Part shown: in pieces, positions 11,007-20,189 of the stretch
Numbering within the stretch: the stretch's first letter is position 1
How the letters are laid out: every line of letters begins with the position of its first letter
Assembly: GCF_009882935.1 (NCBI RefSeq)
Contig: NZ_WTVA01000001.1
Location: forward strand, 758,238 to 822,237
DNA: 64,000 nt
Origin: Sneathiella chungangensis
GTDB lineage: Bacteria; Pseudomonadota; Alphaproteobacteria; Sneathiellales; Sneathiellaceae
Reading direction: 5' to 3'
Made by a program: the position numbers and the translations under genes
The notes under the pieces: model-generated
Database searches by the model: none
The model's input: the letters and a program-made list of their open reading frames with translations, nothing else
Told to the model about the DNA's origin: nothing

Positions 11007-11264
11007 CTAGCCGCCCTGGCGTCCGGCGTGCAGCACCTGCTTGGCGTCTTTATGGAACATTTCCGCCAGTTCATATTCCTTTTTCAATTCCATGATGGAT
11101 TTCGCATTGTCTTCGGGCTTCAACCCGCCATCCACGGAAAAATCGACCAGCGGCGCGGCGCCGGCGTTCGCCGCCAGATGAAATCCCTTGCGCATATAGG
11201 CTTCGCGGCGGTCTTTCACCCAAATTTCAAGAGCATCGACCTGTTCCTGGGTCACTTGCAACAT
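11007..11264 (-). CDS. Small hypothetical protein
   Basis: An 85-residue soluble, helical protein starting MLQVTQEQVDALEIW at 11264, with GAGGACGAGAAG upstream; a TTG at 11294 would add ten residues. A charged pattern with VKDRREAYMRKG and a C-terminal ELKKEYELAEMFHKDAKQV helix is visible, but no family is recognised. It is divergent from the pentapeptide-repeat gene. Confidence 0.65.
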   Translation of the reverse strand: MLQVTQEQVDALEIWVKDRREAYMRKGFHLAANAGAAPLVDFSVDGGLKPEDNAKSIMELKKEYELAEMFHKDAKQVLHAGRQGG

Positions 11265-11440
11265 TTCTTCTCGTCCTCGGTGTTGTGTGGTCAAATAAAA
11301 CTGGATCGCAACAATCTATTAACCTTGTCTGATTATAAAAAGAGACTGCAGGTGGTTAATGTATTCGCGAAGTATGTGAGAAAAACGTTAATCTAGTCTT
11401 ACGAAACCTTGGGACAGTCCGCGCTAGTAGAGAGAAACGC

Positions 11441-12721
11441 ATGACATCGATGACACCGCAGGAAATTATGGAGATGCTTGCTGAACATGCAAAATGGCTC
11501 GCCAACTCGAAGAAGGGGGCGCGGGCGAATTTCAAGCATGCGGACTTTACCGGCGCCAATTTCGCCGGGGCGAAACTCCAGAAATCCAGCCTTTCGGGGT
11601 GCAAGCTCTCACGGACCATATTCCGGGGCGCCAACCTGATCGCCGCCGATCTCTATGCCGCCGACCTCACCAAGGCCGACCTGCGCGACGCCCTGCTCAT
11701 CCGCGCGGACTTGCGCGGGGCCGAGCTCAAGGGCGCGAAGCTGAACGGCGCCAACCTGCAGGAAGCGGATTTCCGCGGCGGCTCGCTTATTCTCTCGGGC
11801 GGCGAGACGGTCACCTTTCCCGCCGGCGACCTGTCGGATGCGGAGATGGAGAATGTGGTCGCGGAAAAAGCCAATCTCAACGGCGCCAACCTGGCGGGCG
11901 CGGCGCTCGGCAATGCCAATTTCGCCTATTCGCATCTGCGCGGGGCGAATCTTTCGGGCGCCGAGCTGCATGGCGCGGGCTTCATGGGCTCCGACATGGC
12001 CGACTGCGACCTCACCAATGCCGACCTCGCGGGCGCCGATCTGTCCAACGTCAACCTTTCCGGCGCGCGGGTCGAGGGCTGCAATTTCGATAATGTGAAG
12101 CTCGACGGCGCGAAGCTTGAGAATGTCGATTTCTCGAAGTCGAAGGCGGTCGCGAAGCATCTGATCAAGGAGGCGGAATCAACCCCACTCCCGCCCAACC
12201 TCCAGGCCATCCTCAAGAAGCATTTCCTCTGGGTCGAGACCAACGGCCTCAAGGGGGAGCGCGCCGATCTATCCGGCATGGACCTGTCGGGCATGGATCT
12301 TTCAAACTGCGCCATGAGCGGCGCGACCATGAAGGGCGCCAATCTCAAGGGCACCATCCTGCGCGGCGCCCAGACCGTGATGAGCGACATGTCCCAATGC
12401 ATCATGGAGGATGTGGATCTCACCGGCGCGATGATGGAGGGGGTCAATCTCTCCCGCTCCAACCTCAAGAACGCGCATCTGAAGGGCGCCATTCTCACCG
12501 CCGTCGATCTCAAGGGGCCGAACGGTGAGGCCCTGGGCAAGAAATGGCCCGCCAACCTCTCGGCGGCGAGTTTCGTCGGCGCCAATCTCGAGGGCGCGGA
12601 CATGACCGACGCCAACCTGATCGACGCCAACTTCAAGGGCGCCAAGCTGAGCGGGGCCATCTTCGACGGCGCCGATATGGAAGACACCAAGTTCGACCAG
12701 GGCCAGAAGGTCAGCGCCTAA
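11441..12721 (+). CDS. Pentapeptide-repeat protein
   Basis: A 426-residue protein made almost wholly of A(N/D)LxG-type pentapeptide repeats, which fold as a right-handed quadrilateral beta-helix. A short helical N-terminus (residues 1-28) precedes the first block at about 29-125 and a second at about 140-235. A helical linker near 240-270 (KHLIKEAESTPLPPN) is followed by a final block to about 420. Such proteins can mimic DNA, for example to protect gyrase, or act as scaffolds, but none of that is demonstrated here. There is no signal peptide, so it is probably cytoplasmic. It stands alone between convergent and divergent small genes. Confidence 0.9.
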   Translation: MTSMTPQEIMEMLAEHAKWLANSKKGARANFKHADFTGANFAGAKLQKSSLSGCKLSRTIFRGANLIAADLYAADLTKADLRDALLIRADLRGAELKGAKLNGANLQEADFRGGSLILSGGETVTFPAGDLSDAEMENVVAEKANLNGANLAGAALGNANFAYSHLRGANLSGAELHGAGFMGSDMADCDLTNADLAGADLSNVNLSGARVEGCNFDNVKLDGAKLENVDFSKSKAVAKHLIKEAESTPLPPNLQAILKKHFLWVETNGLKGERADLSGMDLSGMDLSNCAMSGATMKGANLKGTILRGAQTVMSDMSQCIMEDVDLTGAMMEGVNLSRSNLKNAHLKGAILTAVDLKGPNGEALGKKWPANLSAASFVGANLEGADMTDANLIDANFKGAKLSGAIFDGADMEDTKFDQGQKVSA

Positions 12722-12736
12722 CCATTATCCCGCCGT

Positions 12737-13039
12737 TTAGTGGATCTTCTTGTCGTTGGCGCCGTTGCCGAATTCGTAGATATGCACGTAATATCCGGCC
12801 ATCGGGTTGCGGTCGAGATATTCGACCAGATAGTCGCGGCAGGCCGGGCTCGCATCCCAGATCAGATACTGCCAGAGCGGTTCCATCGGCCGGGTTTTCG
12901 TATCGTGATGCGGCACACTGACCGAGCCGCCCCATTTCACATCGAACCCGTTCAGGTAATTCTCGGCGTAATGGCGAAACACCGTGGCCTCATCGATATT
13001 CACCCCGGCTTTATGTTCGAAACAAAGGCGTAAATTCAT
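12737..13039 (-). CDS. Small hypothetical protein
   Basis: A 100-residue soluble protein starting MNLRLCFEHKAG, with GGGAG about eight bases upstream of the ATG at 13039. It is rich in aromatic residues and ends YYVHIYEFGNGANDKKIH. No domain is recognised. It is convergent with the pentapeptide-repeat gene, 15 bp apart. Confidence 0.6.
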   Translation of the reverse strand: MNLRLCFEHKAGVNIDEATVFRHYAENYLNGFDVKWGGSVSVPHHDTKTRPMEPLWQYLIWDASPACRDYLVEYLDRNPMAGYYVHIYEFGNGANDKKIH

Positions 13040-13143
13040 CACTCATCTCCCGTCGGGTCAAAACACTGGCGGTCGTCCCTGTTATATTTAGGGGAAAAAG
13101 GGGAAAAATGGAAGGGACAGGGCAGCGACACTCATGCCGGCGA

Positions 13144-13218
13144 TGGCATCCCCTAGGAGAATCGAACTCCTCTTTCCAGAATGAGAATCTGGCGTCCTAA
13201 CCGATAGACGAAGGGGAC
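13144..13218 (-). tRNA. tRNA-Glu (anticodon CTC)
   Basis: A 75-nt cloverleaf with encoded CCA. The acceptor pairs GTCCCCT with AGGGGAT, the anticodon stem is CCAGA/TCTGG and the loop TTCTCAT gives CTC, reading GAG. The discriminator base is G. It is nearly identical to the tRNA at 13247-13321. Confidence 0.95.
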
Positions 13219-13246
13219 GCATCGAGAAGTGTCACCGGCGACAGGA

Positions 13247-13321
13247 TGGTATCCCCTAGGAGAATCGAACTCCTCTTTCCAGAATGAAAATCTGGCGTCC
13301 TAACCGATAGACGAAGGGGAC
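13247..13321 (-). tRNA. tRNA-Glu (anticodon TTC)
   Basis: A 75-nt cloverleaf with encoded CCA and loop TTTTCAT giving TTC, reading GAA. It differs from the downstream copy only at the wobble base and the discriminator (A here, G there). The pair looks like a tandem duplication that gained a second anticodon. Confidence 0.95.
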
Positions 13322-13415
13322 ACATATCCTGTTGCTGGAGGCAGGATTTAGCGATTCTATCCTTATATATCAAGTAAAAAATTGGAAAATCCGGAAAATT
13401 CGACACGCGCCCGCG

Positions 13416-15194
13416 TCATACAAGGCGATAGGCGTCGTCGATGAGGAGTTGGGCCGAGACTTTCCCCTGCCAACTGTTCTTCCGAAGATGCCCGGCGATG
13501 TGAAAGGCCGCGCCGTTATGGCCAAGAAGCGCCTCGCCGAGCGGCGTTTCCAGCGCCCGGAAACAGATGCCCGTCAGACGCCCCCGCCCCGCCGTCCCGA
13601 TCAGGATGCAGCGCACATGGTTTTCGCCGACGATGCTGGCCTGTACCAGCCGCACACTCGGGAGCGCGAATCTCGGCTCCGGGTTGCCCGCACCGAAGGG
13701 TCCCGCCTGTTCCATCATGGAAATCAGCTCGACCGTCGCGCCGTCGATCGACAGCGCACCGTCGAGGCCGAGGCTGGCGGTCCGTGCCGCCTCGGAAACA
13801 TCCTTCGCCAGCCGCGCGTTGAGGAAGGCGCGGAATTCATCGATCTTCTCCGCCGCGATGGTGAGGCCCGCCGCCATCATATGGCCGCCGCCGGCGACGA
13901 TCAGCTCCCGATGCCGCGCCGCGCCGATGGCCGCGCCCATATCGACGCCGGGCACCGAACGGCCGGAGCCCTTGCCGGTGCCATTCTCCAGCGCGATGAC
14001 CACCGCCGGGCGCTGGTAGGTGTCTTTGAGGCGGCTCGCGACGATGCCGATAACGCCCGGATGCCACCCCTCCCCGGCGACGACGATGACGGAATCGTCT
14101 TTCAGGCCGCTTTGCTCGACCCTCAAAAGGGCTTCCGTCTGCACCTCGGCCTCGATCTCCTTGCGCTCCTTGTTGTAGCGATCGAGATAGCCCGCAAGCT
14201 CGCGGCATTTTTCCGGATCATCAACCGAGAGCAGCTCGGGGCCATATTCCGGCCGCCCCACGCGCCCGCCCGCATTGACGCGGGGGCCGAGCAGAAATCC
14301 GGCGTGATAGGTGCCCGGCGCCTCGTCCAGCCCGGCGACATCGGCGAGCGCGGCCAGCCCCGCATTGCCGCGCCGCGCCATGACCTTCAGCCCTTGCGCG
14401 ACAAAGGCGCGGTTGAGCCCGATCAGCGGCACCACGTCGCAGACCGTGCCGAGCGCCACCAGATCGAGCCAGTGACGCGGGTCCGGCTCGGGCCGGGTGT
14501 CGGTATACCAGCCCGCTTGGCGAAGCGCGCGGTTGACGGCGACGACCAGCAGGAAGGTGACGCCGACGGCGGCGAGATAGGTGAATTCCTGGCTTTCGTC
14601 ATGGCGCTTGGGATTGACGACGGCGAGCGCGTCGGGCAGTCGCGTCTCCGCCTGATGATGATCGACGACGATGACCTCGAGCCCGATTTCCTTCGCATGG
14701 GCGAGCGCGTCGAAAGAGACGATGCCGCAATCGACGGTGATCACCAGCTGCGCGCCGCGCCCTTTCAAGGTTTCCATGGCGCCGCTGTTGGGGCCATAGC
14801 CTTCCTTCATCCGGTCGGGAATATAGATCTCGATGGGCACGCCGATCGCGGTGAAGAAGCGCTTCAGAAGCCCCGACGAGGTGGCGCCGTCGACATCATA
14901 ATCGCCGAAGACGGCGATCCTCTCGCCCGCCTGAACCGCCGCCGCGATGCGCGCCGCCGCGGCGTCCATGTCCTTGAAGCGGGAGGGATCGGGGAGAAGA
15001 TGGCGCAGCTGCGGGCTGAGATAGCGTTCCGCCTCCTCGATCGGCACGCCCCGGCCCGCGAGGACACGCCCGACAATCTCGGGCACATCGAGGCGCTGCG
15101 CGATGGCGAGGCCCAGCCGCTCATTGTCAGAGCGCAGCCGCCAGCGTTTTCCCGTCAGCGAGCTCTCGACATTGAGAAAGGGAGGCGCGTCCAT
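13416..15194 (-). CDS. recJ: Single-stranded-DNA-specific exonuclease RecJ
   Basis: A 592-residue DHH-family 5'-3' exonuclease used in RecF-pathway recombination and mismatch repair. Motif I FGDYDVDGATSSGLL is near residue 100, the DHH motif VVDHHQ near 180, and the DHHA1 motif GAGNPEPRFALP in the C-terminal third. The length is normal. It lies 24 bp downstream of glpX and closes the aminotransferase-hom-glpX-recJ operon. No strong ribosome-binding site is visible before the ATG at 15194. Confidence 0.95.
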   Translation of the reverse strand: MDAPPFLNVESSLTGKRWRLRSDNERLGLAIAQRLDVPEIVGRVLAGRGVPIEEAERYLSPQLRHLLPDPSRFKDMDAAAARIAAAVQAGERIAVFGDYDVDGATSSGLLKRFFTAIGVPIEIYIPDRMKEGYGPNSGAMETLKGRGAQLVITVDCGIVSFDALAHAKEIGLEVIVVDHHQAETRLPDALAVVNPKRHDESQEFTYLAAVGVTFLLVVAVNRALRQAGWYTDTRPEPDPRHWLDLVALGTVCDVVPLIGLNRAFVAQGLKVMARRGNAGLAALADVAGLDEAPGTYHAGFLLGPRVNAGGRVGRPEYGPELLSVDDPEKCRELAGYLDRYNKERKEIEAEVQTEALLRVEQSGLKDDSVIVVAGEGWHPGVIGIVASRLKDTYQRPAVVIALENGTGKGSGRSVPGVDMGAAIGAARHRELIVAGGGHMMAAGLTIAAEKIDEFRAFLNARLAKDVSEAARTASLGLDGALSIDGATVELISMMEQAGPFGAGNPEPRFALPSVRLVQASIVGENHVRCILIGTAGRGRLTGICFRALETPLGEALLGHNGAAFHIAGHLRKNSWQGKVSAQLLIDDAYRLV

Positions 15195-15218
15195 ACTGGG
15201 TCCAGACCCTAACTCCGG

Positions 15219-16178
15219 TTACTTGGCTTTGTGATCGCCCCGGATATAGCGCACGGTGCCGGAATAGGACCGCATCACGATGGTTTCCGTATAGACCCGG
15301 TCGCCCTTCTGGCGGACGCCGCGCAGCATCGAGCCGTCGGTGACGCCGGTCGCGGCGAAAATCACCTCGCCCGCCGCCAGTTCCTCCAGCTTGTAGACGC
15401 GGTTCAGATCGGTGATGCCCCATTTCGCGGCGCGGGCCTTCTCGTCATCATTGCGGAAAACAAGACGGCCCTGCATCTGCCCGCCGATACAGCGAAGCGC
15501 GGCGGCGGCGAGAACGCCTTCCGGTGCGCCGCCCGTGCCGACATACATGTCGATGCCCGTATCGGGATTGGCCGTCGCCATCACGCCGGCGACATCGCCA
15601 TCGGAAATCAGCTGGATGCGGGCGCCGGTCTTGCGGATATCGGCGATGATGTCGGCATGGCGCGGCCGGTCGAGAACGCAGGCCATGGTCTGGCTGACCG
15701 GGACGCCCTTCGCCTTGGCGATCGCCCGGAGGTTTTCTCCGGCCGGTTTGTCGATATCGATGATGCCTTCGGGATAGCCGCCGCCGACGGCGATCTTTTC
15801 CATATAGGTATCAGGCGCATTGAGGAAGTTCCCCTCCTCGGCAAAGGCGATGACGGCCAGCGCGTTCGGCCCGCCCTTCGCGGTCAGGGTCGTGCCTTCC
15901 AGCGGATCGAGCGCGATGTCGATCTTCGGGCCCTTGCCGGTGCCGACCTTCTCGCCGATATAGAGCATCGGGGCTTCGTCCCGCTCCCCCTCGCCGATGA
16001 CGATGGTGCCGTCGATATTCAATAGATTCAGCGCCGTGCGCATGGCATCGACGGCGGCCTGATCGGCGGCCTTCTCATCGCCAAGGCCCACCAGGTTACA
16101 GGCGGCACGCGCGGCGGCCTCGGTGACGCGGACGATTTCCAGGGTGAGATTTCTGTCCAGATGCGAGGTTTTAGTCAT
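15219..16178 (-). CDS. glpX: Class II fructose-1,6-bisphosphatase
   Basis: A 319-residue GlpX-type fructose-1,6-bisphosphatase (the same fold can also carry sedoheptulose-bisphosphatase activity), serving gluconeogenesis. The metal-site stretches IGEGERDEAPMLYIGE (about 62-77) and ALDPLEGTTLTAKG (about 91-104) are intact, and PRHADIIADIRKTGARI follows. GGAAGAG precedes the ATG. It lies 39 bp after hom, the typical alphaproteobacterial order. Confidence 0.95.
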   Translation of the reverse strand: MTKTSHLDRNLTLEIVRVTEAAARAACNLVGLGDEKAADQAAVDAMRTALNLLNIDGTIVIGEGERDEAPMLYIGEKVGTGKGPKIDIALDPLEGTTLTAKGGPNALAVIAFAEEGNFLNAPDTYMEKIAVGGGYPEGIIDIDKPAGENLRAIAKAKGVPVSQTMACVLDRPRHADIIADIRKTGARIQLISDGDVAGVMATANPDTGIDMYVGTGGAPEGVLAAAALRCIGGQMQGRLVFRNDDEKARAAKWGITDLNRVYKLEELAAGEVIFAATGVTDGSMLRGVRQKGDRVYTETIVMRSYSGTVRYIRGDHKAK

Positions 16179-16217
16179 TTTTTCTCTTCCAAAGCTTTAA
16201 TAACAGTTACGCTCAAC

Positions 16218-17516
16218 TCACAGCGACACGATGCGGATCATACGCGGTTTCGCCACACTATGGGTGAATTTTTCGATTTTTCCAAGGGCGCGGACCAGGG
16301 CCGCCTCCTGCACTTCATGGGTGACGAGAATGACGGAAACCGCCTCCTGTTTCGAGCGGCCGCGCTGCAGCAGGCTCTCGATGGAAATATTCTCGTCGCG
16401 GAACACCGCCGAGACATCGGCGATCACGCCCGGCTGGTCATAGACCGTCAGGCAGACGTAGTAAGCACCGATATGATCGGCGACCGGAACTTTCGGGATA
16501 TCCGTCATCTTGTCGACCGGGATGCCGAAGGTGGGGGTATGGCGGCCGAGCGCGATATCGACGATATCGGCAACCACGGCGGAGGCCGTCGGCCCCTCGC
16601 CCGCGCCGCGCCCGACGTAGGAGGTTTCATCAACAAAGTCGCCATCGACGACGACCGCATTGAAGACGCCGCTGACATTGGCGATGGTGGTATCGCGCCG
16701 GACCATGCAGGGATGCACCCGCTGCTCGATCCCCGCATCGGTGCGCCGGGCGACACCCAGCAGGCGGATACGGTAGCCAAGCTCGCTTGCGGCGGCGATA
16801 TCGGCGGCGGCCACGTTGCGGATCCCCTCGATATAGACATTCGGGAAATCGACGGGGGTGCCGAAGGCGACACTCGCGAGGATGGCGAGCTTATGCGCCG
16901 CATCGACGCCGTCGATATCGAAGCTGGGATCGGCCTCGGCATAGCCGAGATCCTGCGCGTCCTTCAGGATCGCGTCGAATTCGCCGCCCGTCTCCTCCAT
17001 CTCGGTGAGGATATAATTGCAGGTGCCGTTGAGGATGCCGTAAACGCGGGAGATGGAATTGCCCGCCAGCCCTTCGCGCAGCGCCTTGATGATCGGGATG
17101 CCGCCCGCAACCGCCGCCTCATAGGCGAGCTGCGCATCATGCTGCTCGGCCAGCGCCGCCAGCTCGTTTCCATGCTCGGCCAGCAGGGCCTTGTTCGCCG
17201 TCACAACCGGCTTGCCATTGCTGAGGGAGCGAACGCAGAGGTCTTTCGCGACGCCGTCGCTGCCGCCGATCAGCTCCAGCACGATATCCACCTCCGGATC
17301 ATCGGCGAGCGCGACCGCGTCGTCATACCATGTGAGCCCGTCCAGGGAGACGCCCCGGTCCTTGGTCCTGTCGCGCCCGGAAACCGCCGTCACGGTCAGA
17401 TGCGCGCCCGAGCGTGCCTCCAGCAGGTCGCCATGGGCCTTGATGATCTTGAGGACGCCCGCGCCGACGGTGCCAAGCCCGGCGATCCCGATTTTTACAT
17501 TGGTACTCACTGTCAC
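16218..17516 (-). CDS. hom: Homoserine dehydrogenase
   Basis: A 432-residue homoserine dehydrogenase, converting aspartate semialdehyde to homoserine for threonine and methionine synthesis. The Rossmann motif GIAGLGTVGAGVL begins at about residue 9, the catalytic segment with YAEADPSFDIDG is near 200, and a C-terminal ACT domain (about 350-430) should bind threonine for feedback control. It starts with GTG at 17516, overlapping the aminotransferase stop as GTGA, so translation is coupled. Confidence 0.96.
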   Translation of the reverse strand: MTVSTNVKIGIAGLGTVGAGVLKIIKAHGDLLEARSGAHLTVTAVSGRDRTKDRGVSLDGLTWYDDAVALADDPEVDIVLELIGGSDGVAKDLCVRSLSNGKPVVTANKALLAEHGNELAALAEQHDAQLAYEAAVAGGIPIIKALREGLAGNSISRVYGILNGTCNYILTEMEETGGEFDAILKDAQDLGYAEADPSFDIDGVDAAHKLAILASVAFGTPVDFPNVYIEGIRNVAAADIAAASELGYRIRLLGVARRTDAGIEQRVHPCMVRRDTTIANVSGVFNAVVVDGDFVDETSYVGRGAGEGPTASAVVADIVDIALGRHTPTFGIPVDKMTDIPKVPVADHIGAYYVCLTVYDQPGVIADVSAVFRDENISIESLLQRGRSKQEAVSVILVTHEVQEAALVRALGKIEKFTHSVAKPRMIRIVSL

Positions 17517-18721
17517 GACGCCTCTTTCCGTCCGAGATGCGCATCGGCATTGGACATGAATTTCTTGATGTTGCGGCTCGCCTGGCGGATCCGCTGCTCG
17601 TTCTCGACCATAGCGACGCGCACGAAATCATCACCATGCTCGCCAAAGCCCAGGCCCGGCGCGACGGCGACCTTCGCCTCCTTGAGGAGCAGCTTCGAAA
17701 ACTCAAGGCTGCCCAGATGCTTGAAGGGTTCGGGGATCGGCGCCCAGGCGAACATGGTGGCCTCCGGCGAGGGCACCTCCCAGCCGGCGGCGGCAAAGCC
17801 GGAGATCAGCACATCGCGGCGCTGCTTGTAAAGCTGGCGGAATTCCTCGACGCAATCCTGCGGGCCGTTCAGCGCCGCCGTCGCCGCCACCTGGATCGGC
17901 GTGAAGGCGCCATAATCGAGATAGGACTTGATCCGCGCGAGCGCGCCGATGAGCCGCTTGTTGCCCGTCGCGAAGCCCATGCGCCAGCCGGGCATGGAAT
18001 AGGTCTTCGAGAGCGAGGTAAACTCGACCGCGATATCGCGCGCGCCGTCCACCTGCAGGATCGAGGGCGGCGGCACATCGCCGAAGTAAATCTCCGCATA
18101 GGCAAGATCGGAGAGGATATACATCCCGTGATCCTTGGCGAATTTCACCACCTCTTTATAGAAGTCGAGATCGACCGTCATCGCCGTCGGGTTCGACGGG
18201 AAATTGAGGATCAGGCAGGTCGGCGACGGAATGCAGTGGCGCACCGCCCGCTCCAGCGCCGCGAAGAAATCAATCCCCGGCCCAACCTCGAAATGCCGGA
18301 CAACCGCGCCCGCGATGATAAAACCATAGGGGTGGATCGGGTAGCTCGGGTTCGGCGACAGGATCACATCGCCCGGCGTGGTGATCGCCATGGCGAGATT
18401 GGCCAGCCCTTCCTTCGAGCCGAGGGTCGCGATGGTTTCCGTCTCCGGGTCGATCTCGACACCGAAGCGGCGCTTGTAATAGGCGGCGTTGGCGCGGCGC
18501 AGGCCCGGGATACCGCGGCTGGTCGAATAGCGATGGGTGCGGCCGTCGCGCACGGTCTCCACCAGCTTGTCGACGATATGCTGCGGCGTCGGGCTGTCGG
18601 GATTGCCCATGCCGAGATCGATGATATCCTCGCCCGCCGCTCGCGCCTTGGCTTTCATTCGATTCACTTCTTCGAAGACATAAGGCGGCAAGCGTTTTAT
18701 GCGGTGGAAATCCGGATCCAT
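17513..18721 (-). CDS. Class I/II PLP aminotransferase (AlaC/DapL-like)
   Basis: A 402-residue fold-type I aminotransferase. The PLP lysine is in SLSKTYSMPGWRMGFA near residue 236, and IIDLGMGNPDSPTP near 33 is the AspC/AlaC-type substrate-loop signature. Proteins of this type are often annotated as LL-diaminopimelate or alanine transaminase; position before hom fits an amino-acid role but does not decide between them. The ATG at 18721 (MDPDFHRIKRLPP) has AGGA eight bases upstream and is preferred to a start at 18739. Confidence 0.9.
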   Translation of the reverse strand: MDPDFHRIKRLPPYVFEEVNRMKAKARAAGEDIIDLGMGNPDSPTPQHIVDKLVETVRDGRTHRYSTSRGIPGLRRANAAYYKRRFGVEIDPETETIATLGSKEGLANLAMAITTPGDVILSPNPSYPIHPYGFIIAGAVVRHFEVGPGIDFFAALERAVRHCIPSPTCLILNFPSNPTAMTVDLDFYKEVVKFAKDHGMYILSDLAYAEIYFGDVPPPSILQVDGARDIAVEFTSLSKTYSMPGWRMGFATGNKRLIGALARIKSYLDYGAFTPIQVAATAALNGPQDCVEEFRQLYKQRRDVLISGFAAAGWEVPSPEATMFAWAPIPEPFKHLGSLEFSKLLLKEAKVAVAPGLGFGEHGDDFVRVAMVENEQRIRQASRNIKKFMSNADAHLGRKEAS

Positions 18722-18822
18722 CGGTCTCGTCCTGTTCAAATTCCAATTCGGGCCGGAGTGCGGTTTGGCACCGCCCCCGGGTCCCGGTTCATATCTAATG
18801 CGGGTATTTAAACGACTTTTCG

Positions 18823-19968
18823 TTAATTTAGAAGAAAGATTTCCGCTCGCCGGTTCATTGCTTCCGCACTTGGCATCGGCTCGCTGATCCGCGGTTCGGT
18901 ATCGCTCACGGATTCGATCACAAGATCGGTCGGCGCGACCCCCGCCCGGATGAAATATTCCGCGATCGCCGCCGCCCGCTGCTGCGAGACATTGAGATTG
19001 ACGATCATATGCTTTTCCTCCGCCATCTCGCGGGTCCGGCTGGAGGCATGACCGACGATTTTCAGCGTCCCGCCCGCCGCCATCTGGGTGCGGGCGATGC
19101 GGTCGAGCTTGACCCGGTCCTCGCCGTTGATGCGGTGGGATCCTTGGGCGAAATAGATCGTCTCGATCGGCGTCGTCCCGTCGGAGGCGGCATAGTTCGG
19201 GATCGTCCGTCCGCCATCGTTGGCGGGCGGTCTCAAGGTGATCTGTTCGCTGCCGGACGCGGCAGGCGCGGCCGTGGCAGGCGCGGTTGCGGATGACGAT
19301 GCGGTTGCGGTCGCCGTGGCGGTGCCGGAGCCGTCGGCCGCGACGCCCTCAGGCAGGCGGGTGGCGTTCTGGGCGGCGAGCTGCTGTTCAAAGACGCTCT
19401 CCACCGCCGGCTTGGCGGCGCTCTCGCCGCTGATGACCTGCTCACGGATCGGCGCGGGCGGCGGGGTCTCCGTCTTGGGCTCGGGCGCCACCGCAGGCGG
19501 AGCGAGCGGCGCTTTCTGCACCGGCTCCTGCTCAACCTTGGCGACCACCGGCGCAGCCGGTTTCACCTCTTCCACCGTCTCCTTCACGGTTTCCGTCACC
19601 GTCGTCGTTCCGGCGGTTTCAGTAATTTTCTCGCTCACCTCGGTCGTCACCGTCTCCACCTTGGGCTCCGGCCGTGCGAGCGGCGGTTGCAAAGAGGTGT
19701 CGGCGCGCAAGGATTCGTCGGTATAGCGGGCATTCTCGCGATCGGCGCGCAACCCCTCCCCGATCTTGTCGGCTTCGGCGAGGGCTGCCACCGTCTCCGG
19801 CTTCTCCGGCACCTTGTTCAGGTTCGGATATTCCGCCGCCTCCTGCTCTTCGGTGTTATCCGTGGAGCAGCCGGCGCCGGCCAGCAGGAACAGCGCGAGG
19901 GTCGCACCCAGGGCCACCCGCATGACGATTGAACCGCGGTTTTCCAAAGCGATTGATATCCTTTTCAT
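18823..19968 (-). CDS. OmpA-family envelope protein with long linker
   Basis: A 381-residue protein. The N-terminus holds a hydrophobic signal LALFLLAGAGC with a poor lipobox (G at -3), so lipidation is uncertain. Residues about 50-240 are a low-complexity linker rich in Glu, Thr, Val, Pro and Ala. The last 110 residues form an OmpA-like peptidoglycan-binding domain with IETIYFAQGSHRINGEDR, the LNVSQQRAAAIAEYF helix and the terminal NRRAEIFL. The likely role is tethering the outer membrane to peptidoglycan. Start at 19968 (MKRISIALENRG) is chosen over 19923 for its weak GGAGCGGACG site. Confidence 0.8.
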   Translation of the reverse strand: MKRISIALENRGSIVMRVALGATLALFLLAGAGCSTDNTEEQEAAEYPNLNKVPEKPETVAALAEADKIGEGLRADRENARYTDESLRADTSLQPPLARPEPKVETVTTEVSEKITETAGTTTVTETVKETVEEVKPAAPVVAKVEQEPVQKAPLAPPAVAPEPKTETPPPAPIREQVISGESAAKPAVESVFEQQLAAQNATRLPEGVAADGSGTATATATASSSATAPATAAPAASGSEQITLRPPANDGGRTIPNYAASDGTTPIETIYFAQGSHRINGEDRVKLDRIARTQMAAGGTLKIVGHASSRTREMAEEKHMIVNLNVSQQRAAAIAEYFIRAGVAPTDLVIESVSDTEPRISEPMPSAEAMNRRAEIFLLN

Positions 19969-20189
19969 CGAAACGTCCGCTCCGCCCCCTTGTTGCCCCC
20001 GGCCCGGCGGGCACATTGAGATTGGCAAGTTTTTGATATAATCTGTTAAAAAACGAAGCTATCATAAAACATATGGGAGGGAATTTCGCAACGTTTTCTG
20101 GAAATCTCCGGACAACGCACTAAAAAAAACAATATCGCGGAAATTTTCTGCCATAATCGCATAGATTGATTCAACAAAAAGGGAATTCA

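Noticed and set aside
13332-15212. Long plus-strand reading frame opposite recJ (626 codons)
   Set aside because: It lies wholly antisense to a clear recJ, has no recognisable domain and arises from GC-rich third positions.
16161-17831. Long plus-strand reading frame opposite hom
   Set aside because: Antisense shadow of a certain gene, with no ribosome-binding site or family match.
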